This document shows positions 23,816-34,442 of a stretch of 36,016 nucleotides of DNA, piece after piece. The translations under genes were made by a program, and so were the position numbers. The notes beneath the pieces are model-generated. The model was not told the DNA's origin, ran no database searches, and saw only the letters and a list, made by a program, of their open reading frames with translations. Origin of the DNA: Nitrospirota bacterium (GTDB taxonomy: Bacteria > Nitrospirota > Thermodesulfovibrionia > Thermodesulfovibrionales > Dissulfurispiraceae); assembly GCA_021792185.1 (NCBI GenBank), contig JAJYVD010000021.1, forward strand, positions 1 to 36,016, written 5' to 3'. The stretch's first letter is position 1. The number at the start of each line of letters is the position of its first letter.

Positions 23816-25197
23816 GATTAACGATTATCGGAGCCGGTCCCGGAGGTTATGTAGCAGCTCTAAAGGCGGCGCAGCTCGGCGCTCAGGTAACGGTCATCGA
23901 AGATACCGAAGTGGGCGGCACATGCCTGAACAGGGGCTGCATTCCGACAAAGGCCCTTGTAGCATCGGCGGAAGCCCTGCACAAGGCGCGCAGCCTCGAT
24001 GATTACGGCATCGACATCTCAGGCGAAATCATCCCTAATCTCGCCAGGATCATCGAGAGAAAAAATAAGGTCGTATCCGTACAGGTCAAGGGCATCCGTT
24101 CCCTGTTCAAAAGCTGGGGTGTAACCCTCGTAGAAGGCAGGGGCATGATACTCACCCCGGAGAAAGTGGAAGTGCAGAAAAAGGACGGCTCGATAGACGT
24201 TATAGAAACCGACAAACTCATTATAGCTACAGGATCGAGGCCCGCGCAGATACCCATCTTCCCCTTTGACGGCGAGCATATCATGTCGAGCGACGACGCC
24301 CTGAACATCAAATCAATACCTAAGAGCCTGATAATTATAGGCGCCGGAGTAATAGGCTGCGAATTCGCGTGCATATTCAGGGAACTCGGCACTGATGTAA
24401 CTATGGTAGAAATGGTGCCGAGGGCTGTTTCCACCGAAGACCCGGAGATATCCGAGGTGCTCGAAAAGGAACTGAAAAAGAAAAAAATAAAACTCATGAC
24501 CGGCGTAAAGGTGGAAAGGGTCGAAGGCCAACATGACGGCATCCATGTCTATCTTGCGGACGGCAAAGAACTTATAGCGGAAAAACTCCTCGTATCCATA
24601 GGCAGATCGCTCAATACCGAAAATATCGGCCTTGAAGCCTTGGGGATCAAAAAGGGATCGAGGGGAGAAATAGCCGTAGATGAAAAGATGGAGACGAACA
24701 TCGGAGGCATTTACGCCATAGGCGACGTAACCGGAGGGATACTCCTCGCGCACATGGCTTCAAAGGAAGGGATCATAGCGGCATATAACGCGTGCGGCAT
24801 CGAAAAGAAAATAGATTATTCCGTCGTGCCTGCGGCAATATTCACATCTCCGGAAATAGGTTCTGTGGGTTTGAGAGAGCATCACGCACAGGAGAAGGGG
24901 ATGAAGATAAAGACCGGACATTTCCAGTTCAGGGGATTGGGCAAGGCGCATGCTATGGGAGAGATAGCCGGAATGCTTAAGATTGTAGCCGACGCGGATA
25001 CCGATAAGGTTTTGGGAGTGCATATAATCGGGCCTCATGCCTCGGACCTTGTGCATGAAGGCGCTCTCGCTATAAAATCCGGATTAACGGTAAGGGAGCT
25101 TGCAAACATGATACACGCGCATCCCACGCTTGCAGAAGGACTGATGGAAGCTGCGGAGGATGTGCACGGTGAGGCAATACACGCGCCTAAGAAATAA
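23812..25197 (+). CDS. lpdA: dihydrolipoyl dehydrogenase
   Basis: Flavoenzyme that reoxidises dihydrolipoyl groups with NAD+, here probably of GcvH. The 461-residue protein has FAD motif IIGAGPGGYVAALKAAQ, the redox disulfide GGTCLNRGCIPTK (Cys38, Cys43), NAD motif IIGAGVIGCEFACIF, the second FAD motif GGIYAIGDVTG and the partner active-site dyad HAHPTLAEG (His437, Glu442). It overlaps gcvH by 4 bp, so the two are co-translated. Length and motifs are complete. Confidence 0.97.
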   Translation: MRLTIIGAGPGGYVAALKAAQLGAQVTVIEDTEVGGTCLNRGCIPTKALVASAEALHKARSLDDYGIDISGEIIPNLARIIERKNKVVSVQVKGIRSLFKSWGVTLVEGRGMILTPEKVEVQKKDGSIDVIETDKLIIATGSRPAQIPIFPFDGEHIMSSDDALNIKSIPKSLIIIGAGVIGCEFACIFRELGTDVTMVEMVPRAVSTEDPEISEVLEKELKKKKIKLMTGVKVERVEGQHDGIHVYLADGKELIAEKLLVSIGRSLNTENIGLEALGIKKGSRGEIAVDEKMETNIGGIYAIGDVTGGILLAHMASKEGIIAAYNACGIEKKIDYSVVPAAIFTSPEIGSVGLREHHAQEKGMKIKTGHFQFRGLGKAHAMGEIAGMLKIVADADTDKVLGVHIIGPHASDLVHEGALAIKSGLTVRELANMIHAHPTLAEGLMEAAEDVHGEAIHAPKK

Positions 25198-26499
<1,302 letters not shown>

Positions 26500-26518
26500 C
26501 GAAAACACCGATAATTAA

Positions 26519-26875
26519 ATGATGAGGGCCATGATACAGCCGCGAAATCTCAGGCAGCAGGTCGTTGTCGAAAAAAAAAGGCGTAATGTAATATTTTTTA
26601 CCGTCATCGCCTTAGCATCTCTGTACATGGGCGCATCCCTGCTCTTCGGGAATATGGGACTTATAAAATATTTCGGGATCCAGAAGACTAAAAATAAATT
26701 AGAGGCCGAAATGAAACATATCGAAACTGAAAATCAACGTCTCAAAGCGGAAATACACTCCCTAAAACATGATCCGTACTACATAGAAAAACACGCGCGG
26801 GAAGATTTCGGATTGGCAAAGCCGGATGAATACATCTTCCAGTTCCAGAACGACAACAACCGAAATATCAGATAA
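26519..26875 (+). CDS. ftsB: FtsB/DivIC-type septum formation initiator
   Basis: Small bitopic division protein, 118 residues. A basic cytoplasmic start is followed by one membrane segment (about 24-44, VIFFTVIALASLYMGASLLF) and a periplasmic coiled coil (about 56-86, KNKLEAEMKHIETENQRLKAEI), ending with DPYYIEKHAREDFGLAKPDEYIF, the conserved FtsB/DivIC tail. Adjacency to eno is typical. Start choice is uncertain: ATGs at 26519, 26522 and 26531 are in frame and none has a well-spaced Shine-Dalgarno. Confidence 0.9.
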   Translation: MMRAMIQPRNLRQQVVVEKKRRNVIFFTVIALASLYMGASLLFGNMGLIKYFGIQKTKNKLEAEMKHIETENQRLKAEIHSLKHDPYYIEKHAREDFGLAKPDEYIFQFQNDNNRNIR

Positions 26876-26876
26876 A

Positions 26877-29054
26877 ATGTCCGACCGGCCCCTTTATATC
26901 GCCTTTCTCTGGCATATGCACCAGCCTTACTACAAAGACCCTTTTACAGGCGTTTACCGTCTGCCGTGGGTAAGACTGCACGGGACAAAGGATTATCTCG
27001 ATATGGTAAGGATACTCGATGAGTTCCCGGATATCAGGCAGACGTTCAATCTCGTCCCTTCGCTCTTAGAACAACTGAGAGACTACATAGAAAACGGCGC
27101 GAAAGACAGGTATCTCGAACTTACCCGGAAAGACCCTTCTGACCTCACGGAACAGGAAAGGATATTCGTCATAGAAAACTTCTTCCTCGCGAACTGGGAC
27201 AACATGATAAAACCCTTCCCCCGATACTACGAACTTCTCATAAAAAGGGGATTCCGCTTCACGAAAGGAGACCTCGCAAGGATATCCAGATACTTTACCG
27301 ATTACGACATAAGAGACCTTCAGGTTCTTTTTAATTTGAGCTGGATAGACCCCATGTTCAGGGACAGCGACCCTATTATGAAAGAGCTTATACTTAAAGG
27401 CCGCAGCTTTACCGAAAATGAGAAACAACTTGTAATAAATAAACAGTTTGAAGTGCTTAAAGATATAATCCCTGAATATAAAAAAATGGCGTCAACCGGT
27501 CAGGTCGAGCTTTCGGTAACGCCCTTCTACCACCCCATACTGCCGTTATTATGGGATACCGATTCCGCGCGTATAGCAATGCCGCATGTCAATATGCCGC
27601 AGAGAAGATATTCTCACCCCGAAGACGCGGTAAGGCAGATAAAAATGGCGCTGAATTACTTCGAAGAGATCTTCGGATACAGGCCGTCGGGAATGTGGCC
27701 TTCCGAAGGCTCGGTGAGCGAAGACGTCGTAAGGGCGATGCATGCCGAAGGGATTAAATGGATCGCAACGGACGAGGAAGTATTGGCGCGCTCCCTTCAA
27801 AGACCGCTGAGGAGTCCTGAAGGCTATCTGACCGACGCCAAATGTTTATACAGGCCTCATAAATTCAGCGATGTATCAATAATCTTCAGAGACCATAAAC
27901 TCTCGGACCTGATAGGTTTTGTGTATTCCGGATGGAAGCCTGAAAAGGCCGTGGAAGATTTCATCGGCAAACTCATACAGGCGCGTAACAATCTGCCCGG
28001 AGACAGGTCATATCTGGTACCCATAATCCTCGACGGAGAAAACGCGTGGGAATATTATAAAAACGACGGCCATGATTTCCTGCGCGGACTGTATCACGCG
28101 CTGAGCAATGACTGCCGGTTTAAGACCGTAACAGTATCTGAATTCATTAAAGATCACGACGCAGGAGACCACCTGCCGGGGCTTCATACAGGCTCATGGA
28201 TAAATGCAAACTTCGGCATATGGATAGGCCATGAAGAAGATAACCTGGCATGGGATTATCTTTCGCAAACAAGGGAAGACCTCGATGCGTTCGCAAAGGC
28301 AAATCCGGCCATGGACATCAGCGAGGCATGGGCTGCCATCTATGCGGCGGAAGGCAGCGACTGGAACTGGTGGTACGGAGACGAGCACACAACCGAAACG
28401 CAGGAAGATTTCGACGAACTGTTCAGGAACTACCTCATGCAGGTCTATAAGGTCATAGGCAAAGACATACCTCCGCATCTTCATGTTCCCATACTGCTTG
28501 AGGACAGAAAGGTCATGCCGGTCACGCAGTCGCGCGGTTTTATCTATCCGAAGATCGACGGCTTTGTGACGAGCTATTTCGAGTGGTATCAGGGCGCTTA
28601 TTTCGACGTTAAGAGATCGGGCGGCAGCATGCATAAATCCGAAAGCTTCGTATCCGCGCTTTACTACGGTTTCAATAAAGACAATCTCTACATCAGGATA
28701 GATCCTGCAATGCCCTTCACCGAAATGCAGGAACACATCGTTATCCACATAAATATCGTCCATCCGTTCAATTTCAGAGTCGTATTCGATATGCGGAAAA
28801 CCCCGCATGGAGCCGTGCTTTACGAAAAGGTATTTGAGGAATCGGTTATTGTGAAGACCATAGACAATGTGGCGGCGCAGGATATTTTCGAAATAGAGAT
28901 ACCTTTTTCGGACATGAAGACAAAGGAGAACGACGAAATACATTTCTCGGTCGAGATAATGCGAGACGGAGATGAGATCGAGAGATGCCCGTGGAGAGGG
29001 CATGTAACCGTAACCGTCCCCACGCCGTATTATGAAACGCTGATGTGGTATTAA
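26877..29054 (+). CDS. glycoside hydrolase family 57 enzyme
   Basis: Retaining alpha-glucan enzyme (amylase, glucanotransferase or branching-type). The 725-residue protein carries all five GH57 regions: HMHQP (13-17), VELSVTPFYHPILPLL, GMWPSEGSVSEDV with the nucleophile Glu277, ILDGENAWEYY with acid/base Asp386, and HTGSWINANFGIWIGHEEDN. The last ~200 residues form a beta-rich extra domain. ATG at 26877, 1 bp after the ftsB stop, is chosen since the family begins PLYIAFLWHMHQP. The extra 17 residues read from 26826 overlap ftsB and are Ser/Thr-rich. Exact specificity is open. It probably belongs to glycogen turnover with the phosphohexomutase. Confidence 0.95.
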   Translation: MSDRPLYIAFLWHMHQPYYKDPFTGVYRLPWVRLHGTKDYLDMVRILDEFPDIRQTFNLVPSLLEQLRDYIENGAKDRYLELTRKDPSDLTEQERIFVIENFFLANWDNMIKPFPRYYELLIKRGFRFTKGDLARISRYFTDYDIRDLQVLFNLSWIDPMFRDSDPIMKELILKGRSFTENEKQLVINKQFEVLKDIIPEYKKMASTGQVELSVTPFYHPILPLLWDTDSARIAMPHVNMPQRRYSHPEDAVRQIKMALNYFEEIFGYRPSGMWPSEGSVSEDVVRAMHAEGIKWIATDEEVLARSLQRPLRSPEGYLTDAKCLYRPHKFSDVSIIFRDHKLSDLIGFVYSGWKPEKAVEDFIGKLIQARNNLPGDRSYLVPIILDGENAWEYYKNDGHDFLRGLYHALSNDCRFKTVTVSEFIKDHDAGDHLPGLHTGSWINANFGIWIGHEEDNLAWDYLSQTREDLDAFAKANPAMDISEAWAAIYAAEGSDWNWWYGDEHTTETQEDFDELFRNYLMQVYKVIGKDIPPHLHVPILLEDRKVMPVTQSRGFIYPKIDGFVTSYFEWYQGAYFDVKRSGGSMHKSESFVSALYYGFNKDNLYIRIDPAMPFTEMQEHIVIHINIVHPFNFRVVFDMRKTPHGAVLYEKVFEESVIVKTIDNVAAQDIFEIEIPFSDMKTKENDEIHFSVEIMRDGDEIERCPWRGHVTVTVPTPYYETLMWY

Positions 29055-29160
29055 AGACAAAAATCTGCTAAACTTTGTCAAAACTTTTGTTGATTATTTT
29101 TTATCTTTTTATACCTTTTTCGATTTAAAATGCGTTATCATAGAGAAGCTATAGGATTTA

Positions 29161-29799
29161 TTGTCCAAGGTTTTTATAGGCAAGCTCATTGCGCAAGATA
29201 AGGAGTACTTTCTGAACAGATCTGACACAAAGGATTTCACTCATAACATCCAAAGGCAGGTCAATAGTGCAGGAAAATCCTTCGGAACCTGGTTACACGA
29301 TCTTTGGAAAGTGCTTCCCTCGAGAGATGGTCAGTCACTGCTTAAGTACATCGTTTATCGGCTTGAAGATTCAGATAATATCTCAATATCAGCGAGAAGG
29401 AAAAAGTTCTTGTTTTACACAAAAGGCATTCTGCTCTTTGCGGCGGCGGTATCCCTGACAGTGCTCTTAACCAGAAAATTTTTTCTTCCGAGCGATACCT
29501 ATTGGGTGAGTGAAGCAACTCATACCCTTTTCGAAACTTTCAGCGGTTTCATCGCAATTATCATAGGCATCATATTGTCATGGGAATATTCCACATCAGG
29601 CAAAAAAACATCCTCTTCCTTGTCTATGCTTTTTTTTCAGTCGGCATTCTCGATTTCTTCTATGCCTTCTCTAATCATTGCCATAACTTGTTCGTCTGGT
29701 ATCACTCATCAGGCGCCCTGCTTGGGGCCTTTTTCTTTTTTATTTCAATGTTTGTTTATCGTGCCGATAAATCTTATGATGACCAGTTGGGCTGGATAA
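29161..29799 (+). pseudogene. N-terminal part of the histidine kinase, out of frame with its C-terminal part
   Basis: From TTG at 29161 (AGGAT upstream; a TAG at 29152 excludes a longer start) the frame reads a soluble ~85-residue head, a membrane segment (LFAAAVSLTVLL), then THTLFETFSGFIAIIIGIILSWEYSTSGKK. At the A7 run (29602-29608) the natural continuation (NILFLVYAFFSVGILDFF) lies in the -1 frame. Downstream of the run this frame encodes an unlikely Ser-rich tail to 29799. It is therefore the first ~149 residues of the sensor, separated by an apparent 1-nt deletion, an assembly error or recoding. Confidence 0.65.
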
Positions 29800-31058
29800 G
29801 AAAATTCTCGATCTTTTCCGGAATCTTTATGATTCTTCTCTTTGCAGTTGTGTCCCACGCATTTTATTCACACGTCCCCGACGTTCTATCAGTATCATTG
29901 CCTCACCATACCCATGTTTCCTTGGCAAAAGGCAAGTTCAGTTCCTTTATCTATGCGGTTAATTACACCTCCTGCGTGCTTTATCTGTCCGCAGGAATTC
30001 TTTTCATCAGGGGTTTTCTTAAAACCAATGACGTCATTTACCTTATTTTCGGGATATCTGCGCTCCTCTTTTTTATGAGCGAGCTTTTTTTTGCTTTTTC
30101 AAGTTTATGGGACCCTATGTGGTGGTACTGGCATGTCATAAAAGTGATTATTTTTGGAGGCCTTCTCCTTGGACTTGCCTATGGATTTACAAAGACCTTT
30201 TACAGGCTTTACACATCTAAAACGCAATTGGCAAATCTGCTTGAAAAAATCGAAGGGAAGAATATTGAAATAGAGAAAGCCTATGTCACTTTGAAGGAGA
30301 CACAGAAGTATCTCAGTGAATCTGAAAAGCTTGCTTCAATCGGGAAAATGGCGGCGGTTCTGGCTCACGAAATCAGGAATCCGCTGTGCGCGATCTCTAA
30401 TTCAATAGGCATTTTAAAGAATTACAATTTACATACTGAAGAAAACAATGAACTTCTCGGCCTTGTTGAAGGCGAAACGGAGAGGCTGAACCAGCTTACC
30501 GAAGATTTCCTGAGTTTTGCTAGGCCATCGCAACTCAGAAGAAATGAAACGAATCTGAATTCATTGCTTGCTGAAACGCTCTTTCTTATGGATACTGAAA
30601 ACACTAAAAGCCGCAGAATTATATTTCAGAAATTATTCGCGCCCGATATTCCGCTTCTCATGCTGGACGAGAGTAAGCTGAAGCAGGTTTTCATTAACAT
30701 TCTGATGAATGCTGTTCAGGCAATGCCTGAGGGAGGAACGATTTCGGTCCAGACGCTTTATAAAAAATCCGAGGATGAGGTTGAGATAATTTTTATAGAT
30801 ACGGGAACAGGGATGTCCGAGGATGTGCTTTCGCAGGTATTTCAGCCTTTCTATACGACAAAGGATAAGGGATTGGGGTTGGGGCTAAATATTGTTCATA
30901 AAATTGTTAAAGAGCATGGTGGATACATTGCCCTATCAAGTGAAGAGGGTAAAGGCACAGAAATTAAGTTGAGCTTTCCAATAAATCCCAAAATTCCTCA
31001 GCCGGACGCGCGTAATAACGAGGGGACAATCCCTAACATTAGCTTAACAAATGACTGA
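29580..31058 (+). CDS. membrane sensor histidine kinase
   Basis: Autophosphorylating sensor, partner of the NtrC-type regulator whose gene overlaps its end by 8 bp. The open frame encodes 492 residues: about six membrane segments (11-30, 40-60, 75-94, 122-145, 151-172, 184-203) resembling a MASE-type membrane sensor, a coiled linker (~210-250), the H-box LAHEIRNPL (His263), and ATPase motifs NILMNAVQAM (N), DTGTGMS (G1), FQPFYTTKDKGLGLGLNIV (F, G2). No PAS domain is seen. If joined to the upstream fragment across the A7 run, the full protein would be about 630 residues with one or two more membrane segments. ATG 29580 lies inside the broken region and has no Shine-Dalgarno, so this start is nominal. 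Confidence 0.85.
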   Translation: MGIFHIRQKNILFLVYAFFSVGILDFFYAFSNHCHNLFVWYHSSGALLGAFFFFISMFVYRADKSYDDQLGWIRKFSIFSGIFMILLFAVVSHAFYSHVPDVLSVSLPHHTHVSLAKGKFSSFIYAVNYTSCVLYLSAGILFIRGFLKTNDVIYLIFGISALLFFMSELFFAFSSLWDPMWWYWHVIKVIIFGGLLLGLAYGFTKTFYRLYTSKTQLANLLEKIEGKNIEIEKAYVTLKETQKYLSESEKLASIGKMAAVLAHEIRNPLCAISNSIGILKNYNLHTEENNELLGLVEGETERLNQLTEDFLSFARPSQLRRNETNLNSLLAETLFLMDTENTKSRRIIFQKLFAPDIPLLMLDESKLKQVFINILMNAVQAMPEGGTISVQTLYKKSEDEVEIIFIDTGTGMSEDVLSQVFQPFYTTKDKGLGLGLNIVHKIVKEHGGYIALSSEEGKGTEIKLSFPINPKIPQPDARNNEGTIPNISLTND

Positions 31059-32412
31059 AATGACGAAAATACTTGTTATCGATGACCAGATTGGTATGCG
31101 AAAAAGCCTAAGCATACTGCTGAAAAAAGAGGGTTTTCATGCCGACACGGCTGAAAATGGCGAGCAAGCGATCGACTATTTAAAAAAGAGTTCTTATGAC
31201 CTTGTCATCACAGACATGAAAATGTCGCCCGGCACGGGCTTGGATATTCTTTACTATGTTAGAGAACGGCATCCGCAAACGGACGTAATAATTATGACCG
31301 GATACGGCACAGTGGACTCCGCTGTGTTGGCCATGAAAATGGGGGCATTCGATTATATCCCTAAGCCGTTCAACAACGAGGAAATACTGCATAGAGTCAG
31401 AAAATCCATGAATCACCTTGAAATAGTAAAGGATATGCCTTCTTTTCAAAAAAGAACAGGCGCAGAAAACAATAAGATTCCCATTTTAGGTATAAGCGCG
31501 GCAATAAAAGAAATAGTGGCTGTGGTGCAGAAAATCTCGAAAACAGACATTTCAGTATTAATCACCGGAGAGACCGGAACAGGGAAGAGCCTCATCGCCA
31601 AGACAATTCACAGTCTTAGCCGCAGGGCTAACAAGCCATTTATCTCAATTAATTGCGCTTCTGTCCCGGAAAATCTACTCGAGAGTGAACTCTTCGGTCA
31701 CGAAAGGGGCGCTTTCACCGGCGCACTTCTCGAAAGAAAAGGACTGTTTGAAGCGGCTGAAGGCGGTTCGATATTACTCGATGAGATAGGAAGTATGCCT
31801 CTTTCAATGCAGGCGAAATTACTGGATGTTCTTCAGGAACAGGAGATACGGAGAATAGGCAGCAACAAGAGTAAAGCTATAGATGTAAGGGTTATTGCCG
31901 CCACGAATTCAGACCTTAATAGAGCGATAGATACCGGAGCGTTTCGGAGCGATCTGTATTATCGAATAAAAGTCGGCCATATTCATATGCCTCCTCTCCG
32001 GGAACATACCGAAGACATTCCTTTTCTCGCAAAGCATTTTCTGGAATCCGCTATGGGAAAGCTGGATAAAACTGACATGCGATTCTCTCCTGAAGCGCTC
32101 GACTTTCTTCAAAACTATAAATTTCCCGGAAATGTCAGAGAACTTGCAAATGCTATCTCAGGAGCGGTTACTGTTTCAGAAGGCAATATTATTTCCGATC
32201 AGGATTTAGCGCTAACTCTCACAAGCAGTCTTTTTGAAATGCAAAAATATCCAGAAGATGATACGCAACCCGGTAGTCTCGAGGAATGGGAAAAAGAGAT
32301 AATTATTGAGAGCATCAAGAAAAATGCGGGCAATCTCACCAAAGTATGCAGCGAATTGAAAATCGGCAGGACTACACTTTGGAGAAAAATGAAAAAATAT
32401 AACCTTCAATAA
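31051..32412 (+). CDS. NtrC-family sigma-54-dependent response regulator
   Basis: Transcription activator of 453 residues in three domains: receiver with ILVIDDQ and phospho-acceptor Asp55 (LVITDMKM), Lys105 in IPKPF; AAA+ domain with Walker A GETGTGKS (173-180), the sigma-54 contact loop GAFTGA (220-225) and Walker B GSILLDEIG; and a Fis-type helix-turn-helix (NLTKVCSELKIGRTTLWRKMKKYNL) at the end. All key residues are intact, so it should activate sigma-54 promoters after phosphorylation by the upstream kinase. I found no clear -24/-12 promoter in the gaps nearby, so the targets may lie elsewhere. Confidence 0.96.
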   Translation: MTEMTKILVIDDQIGMRKSLSILLKKEGFHADTAENGEQAIDYLKKSSYDLVITDMKMSPGTGLDILYYVRERHPQTDVIIMTGYGTVDSAVLAMKMGAFDYIPKPFNNEEILHRVRKSMNHLEIVKDMPSFQKRTGAENNKIPILGISAAIKEIVAVVQKISKTDISVLITGETGTGKSLIAKTIHSLSRRANKPFISINCASVPENLLESELFGHERGAFTGALLERKGLFEAAEGGSILLDEIGSMPLSMQAKLLDVLQEQEIRRIGSNKSKAIDVRVIAATNSDLNRAIDTGAFRSDLYYRIKVGHIHMPPLREHTEDIPFLAKHFLESAMGKLDKTDMRFSPEALDFLQNYKFPGNVRELANAISGAVTVSEGNIISDQDLALTLTSSLFEMQKYPEDDTQPGSLEEWEKEIIIESIKKNAGNLTKVCSELKIGRTTLWRKMKKYNLQ

Positions 32413-32425
32413 ATACTGCGCATTG

Positions 32426-32722
32426 CTATTTGAACCATTGAATCAAATCTACTGTAAGAAGAAATTTTTGCCCCTCTTCTTCCTTTACTTTCTGGTAGAA
32501 TTCGCATCTTCTGCAGTCTTCATATTTCTTTGCAAAACTGCCTTCTACTTTGCCTCCGCACATAGTACCGGCAACTATCCAGCAAACTCTGCCGGCGTTC
32601 TTGCCGCCATGAGCAGAATCGAGCTTTGTGTAGGTCGCCGCGGGACAGACTCCAAGTTCCTTGGCTTTTTCCCCGCCAACTTCCCTCCAGCAATTCATAA
32701 ACTCCCAGCAGTTTCTTTTCAT
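32426..32722 (-). CDS. two-CW domain protein
   Basis: A 98-residue Cys/Trp protein of the two-CW family: NCWEFMNCWREVGGEKAKEL, GVCPAAT, GGKNAGRVCWIVAGTMCGG and CRRCEFYQKVKEEEG. The repeated Cys-Trp pairs and extra cysteines suggest metal or redox binding. Relatives occur next to or fused with signalling domains in anaerobes. The gene converges on the response regulator with a 13-bp gap and no terminator. It may belong to the same signalling unit, but only proximity supports that. Confidence 0.85.
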   Translation of the reverse strand: MKRNCWEFMNCWREVGGEKAKELGVCPAATYTKLDSAHGGKNAGRVCWIVAGTMCGGKVEGSFAKKYEDCRRCEFYQKVKEEEGQKFLLTVDLIQWFK

Positions 32723-32793
32723 TTAAACATCCGGCATATATTCTCATTATGCAATATTCCGCAGAAAAAAAACGCGAAACAGCCACAATCCCT

Positions 32794-33327
32794 TTACATC
32801 CCCTCTCTGAGAATCCATATATCTGTCTTCGGGGTTATCCAATATGAGTTTTCGCCATAATGACTACGCATATCGGTTTCCGAACTAAAAACGAATCGTA
32901 TCAGATACTTAAACATCACATTAACAGCGCCCTCATTGTTTGTATATAGGCATGAAAGATTAAGCGGTATATTCACGATATACGCCATTCGCAGCCCTTT
33001 CAGCGGAGGGATTCGGGCGTTATCCGCACTCCCAAGCCGAAAAGCGCTTAAATCCTTCCATCGACCGAGAATTTCTGTCTGGGCATAAAAGTTCTCACGA
33101 TGTTCTTTCAAGACAATGGTTTTGTCCGACCGATTATATAACATTATATCTACTTTGTAATTTCCATCGCCCTTATATGAAATATTCTCGACTGTTATAT
33201 CGAGATATTCGACAGATAGACCGACTGCAAAACAGTTACTTGTACCCATAACAATAAGCAGTGCGGTTGCAAAAAAGCTGTACAAGTTTTCACTTGACAG
33301 TGACATTAAATACCGCGGTATCTTCAC
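32794..33327 (-). CDS. exported protein of unknown function
   Basis: The 177-residue protein has a signal-peptide-like start (LYSFFATALLIVMGTSNCFA, cleavage likely after CFA) and a beta-rich remainder with no recognised domain (NYKVDIMLYNRSDKTIVLKE, TDIWILREGM at the end). GTG at 33327 gives a basic n-region (KIPR) and AAAGGG 9 nt upstream; ATG at 33306 is the alternative and lacks basic residues. Its start overlaps the end of the YtkA-like gene, so it is the last gene of the ABC-led operon. The two-CW gene downstream is 71 bp away. Confidence 0.65.
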   Translation of the reverse strand: MKIPRYLMSLSSENLYSFFATALLIVMGTSNCFAVGLSVEYLDITVENISYKGDGNYKVDIMLYNRSDKTIVLKEHRENFYAQTEILGRWKDLSAFRLGSADNARIPPLKGLRMAYIVNIPLNLSCLYTNNEGAVNVMFKYLIRFVFSSETDMRSHYGENSYWITPKTDIWILREGM

Positions 33328-33703
33328 CTTTTTTCCCTTTATTTATCCTGACATATATTTCCCATGATCCCGGCATACTGAGGTTCAGTCCCTCAACGAG
33401 ATATACTCCTTTGCCGATTCCCTTAACAATAGTTTGTCCGGTCATCCCATGCTCATGTGACGGCATCCACGGGACTATTTCAATATCCAGTTTATCCTTT
33501 ATGGGCGCCTTTGTCTTGCTGTCCCCAATGAATAGTTTCATGCTGTTCTTACCAACCTTCACCTGTGTTCCTGTGAATTCAAGCGAAACAAAATACAACC
33601 CTTGCTCGGTCTTATTTTGCTGCACGGTTAGTCCAAACAAAAAGAAGCTTAGGATCACAAGTAAAACTGCAGGAAGCCTGAGTTTAAATGCTCGTTCAAT
33701 CAT
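33290..33703 (-). CDS. YtkA/FixH-like membrane-anchored protein
   Basis: The 137-residue protein has one N-terminal membrane anchor (LPAVLLVILSFFLFGLTV) and a periplasmic domain with KAPIKDKLDIEIVPWMPSHEHGM and GVYLVEGLNLSMPGSWEIYVRI. The His-rich MPxHxHGM loop and MPGxWxxxV strand mark the YtkA-like/FixH family, whose members are linked to copper or cytochrome oxidase assembly. A metal role is inferred, not shown. AGGGGG about 6 nt before the ATG is a good Shine-Dalgarno. It lies 19 bp after the upstream paralogue gene. Confidence 0.8.
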   Translation of the reverse strand: MIERAFKLRLPAVLLVILSFFLFGLTVQQNKTEQGLYFVSLEFTGTQVKVGKNSMKLFIGDSKTKAPIKDKLDIEIVPWMPSHEHGMTGQTIVKGIGKGVYLVEGLNLSMPGSWEIYVRINKGKKGEDTAVFNVTVK

Positions 33704-33722
33704 GTTATCCCCCTTTTAATGT

Positions 33723-34367
33723 TTAGTGCGGCGGCATTGGAATCATGGTAGGGACTTTATTATTCGAGAATGCCGCCTGTTTCAAAATCTCCTGATCGCT
33801 GATGAAGTATGGTTTCAGATACATATACACATCATTTACCCTTTCAATCACTTCTTCTTCTTTGAAAACACTCTGCGGCACGACAAACATAGAGATATGA
33901 ACCCGCACATGCATATACCCGTACATCTGATAAAAAGTGTATTTGATATCGCGTTTTACAGTAATTATTTTCTTATATATGTGTTGCCCTTTCTCAAGCT
34001 TAATGATCTGTTCGTGCCTCTCTTTTTCTTTCTCACGAATCGGCACTTCCGTCCAAAATGTTCCGGTTTGAACATAGGCCCTGGTCTCAGGATAGGTAGC
34101 ATACACCGGTTCATCGGAGAGAACATCAACTTTTAGGGTTACATCATAGTTTTCCGGAGAACCGGCAATATCCCCGGCATCCTGTATATCAGGGAAGACC
34201 ATATAAAATGCCAATCTTTCAAGACGCTGTTTTTTAGCCTCTCTTTCTCTTATAATTGATTCCTGTTTTTGGCCTATATAATAGTCTCCGATAAGAAAAA
34301 GCGCAATTGTGCACAAAACCGCAATGATCAACTTTCTTTTTCTCATCATGCCCGAAAAAAATCTCAT
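33723..34367 (-). CDS. single-pass membrane protein, paralogue 2
   Basis: A 214-residue protein with one N-terminal membrane segment (KLIIAVLCTIALFLIGDYYIG), a charged helix (KQESIIREREAKKQRLERL) and a beta-rich periplasmic domain. It is a clear paralogue of the next gene upstream: DYYxGxKQExxIRxREAK, AFYM, DEPVYxxYPExRAxxQxGT, YMHxRxxxxM, SxFKExEVxER, YLKPxxI and KVPxxMP are shared in order. No family is recognised. Within the operon it sits between its paralogue (75-bp gap) and the YtkA-like gene. Confidence 0.75.
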   Translation of the reverse strand: MRFFSGMMRKRKLIIAVLCTIALFLIGDYYIGQKQESIIREREAKKQRLERLAFYMVFPDIQDAGDIAGSPENYDVTLKVDVLSDEPVYATYPETRAYVQTGTFWTEVPIREKEKERHEQIIKLEKGQHIYKKIITVKRDIKYTFYQMYGYMHVRVHISMFVVPQSVFKEEEVIERVNDVYMYLKPYFISDQEILKQAAFSNNKVPTMIPMPPH

Positions 34368-34442
34368 AAAGGCTTCGCCAAGCTATCTTGATTTTCGCAT
34401 CAAATATTTTTTCATTCTCTTCTCAGCAGATTCCCTCCGTCA

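Noticed and set aside
24003-24542. 179-codon minus-strand Ser-rich frame
   Set aside because: Antisense shadow of lpdA, which has intact FAD, NAD and redox motifs here.
28194-29081. 295-codon minus-strand frame
   Set aside because: It is antisense to the GH57 gene, whose motifs are complete, and has no recognisable domain.
29055-29100. Terminator after the GH57 gene
   Set aside because: GACAAA/TTTGTC gives only a weak 6-bp stem with a 12-nt loop and no immediate T run.
32423-32860. 145-codon plus-strand frame after the response regulator
   Set aside because: It is antisense to the two-CW gene, which has clear family motifs.
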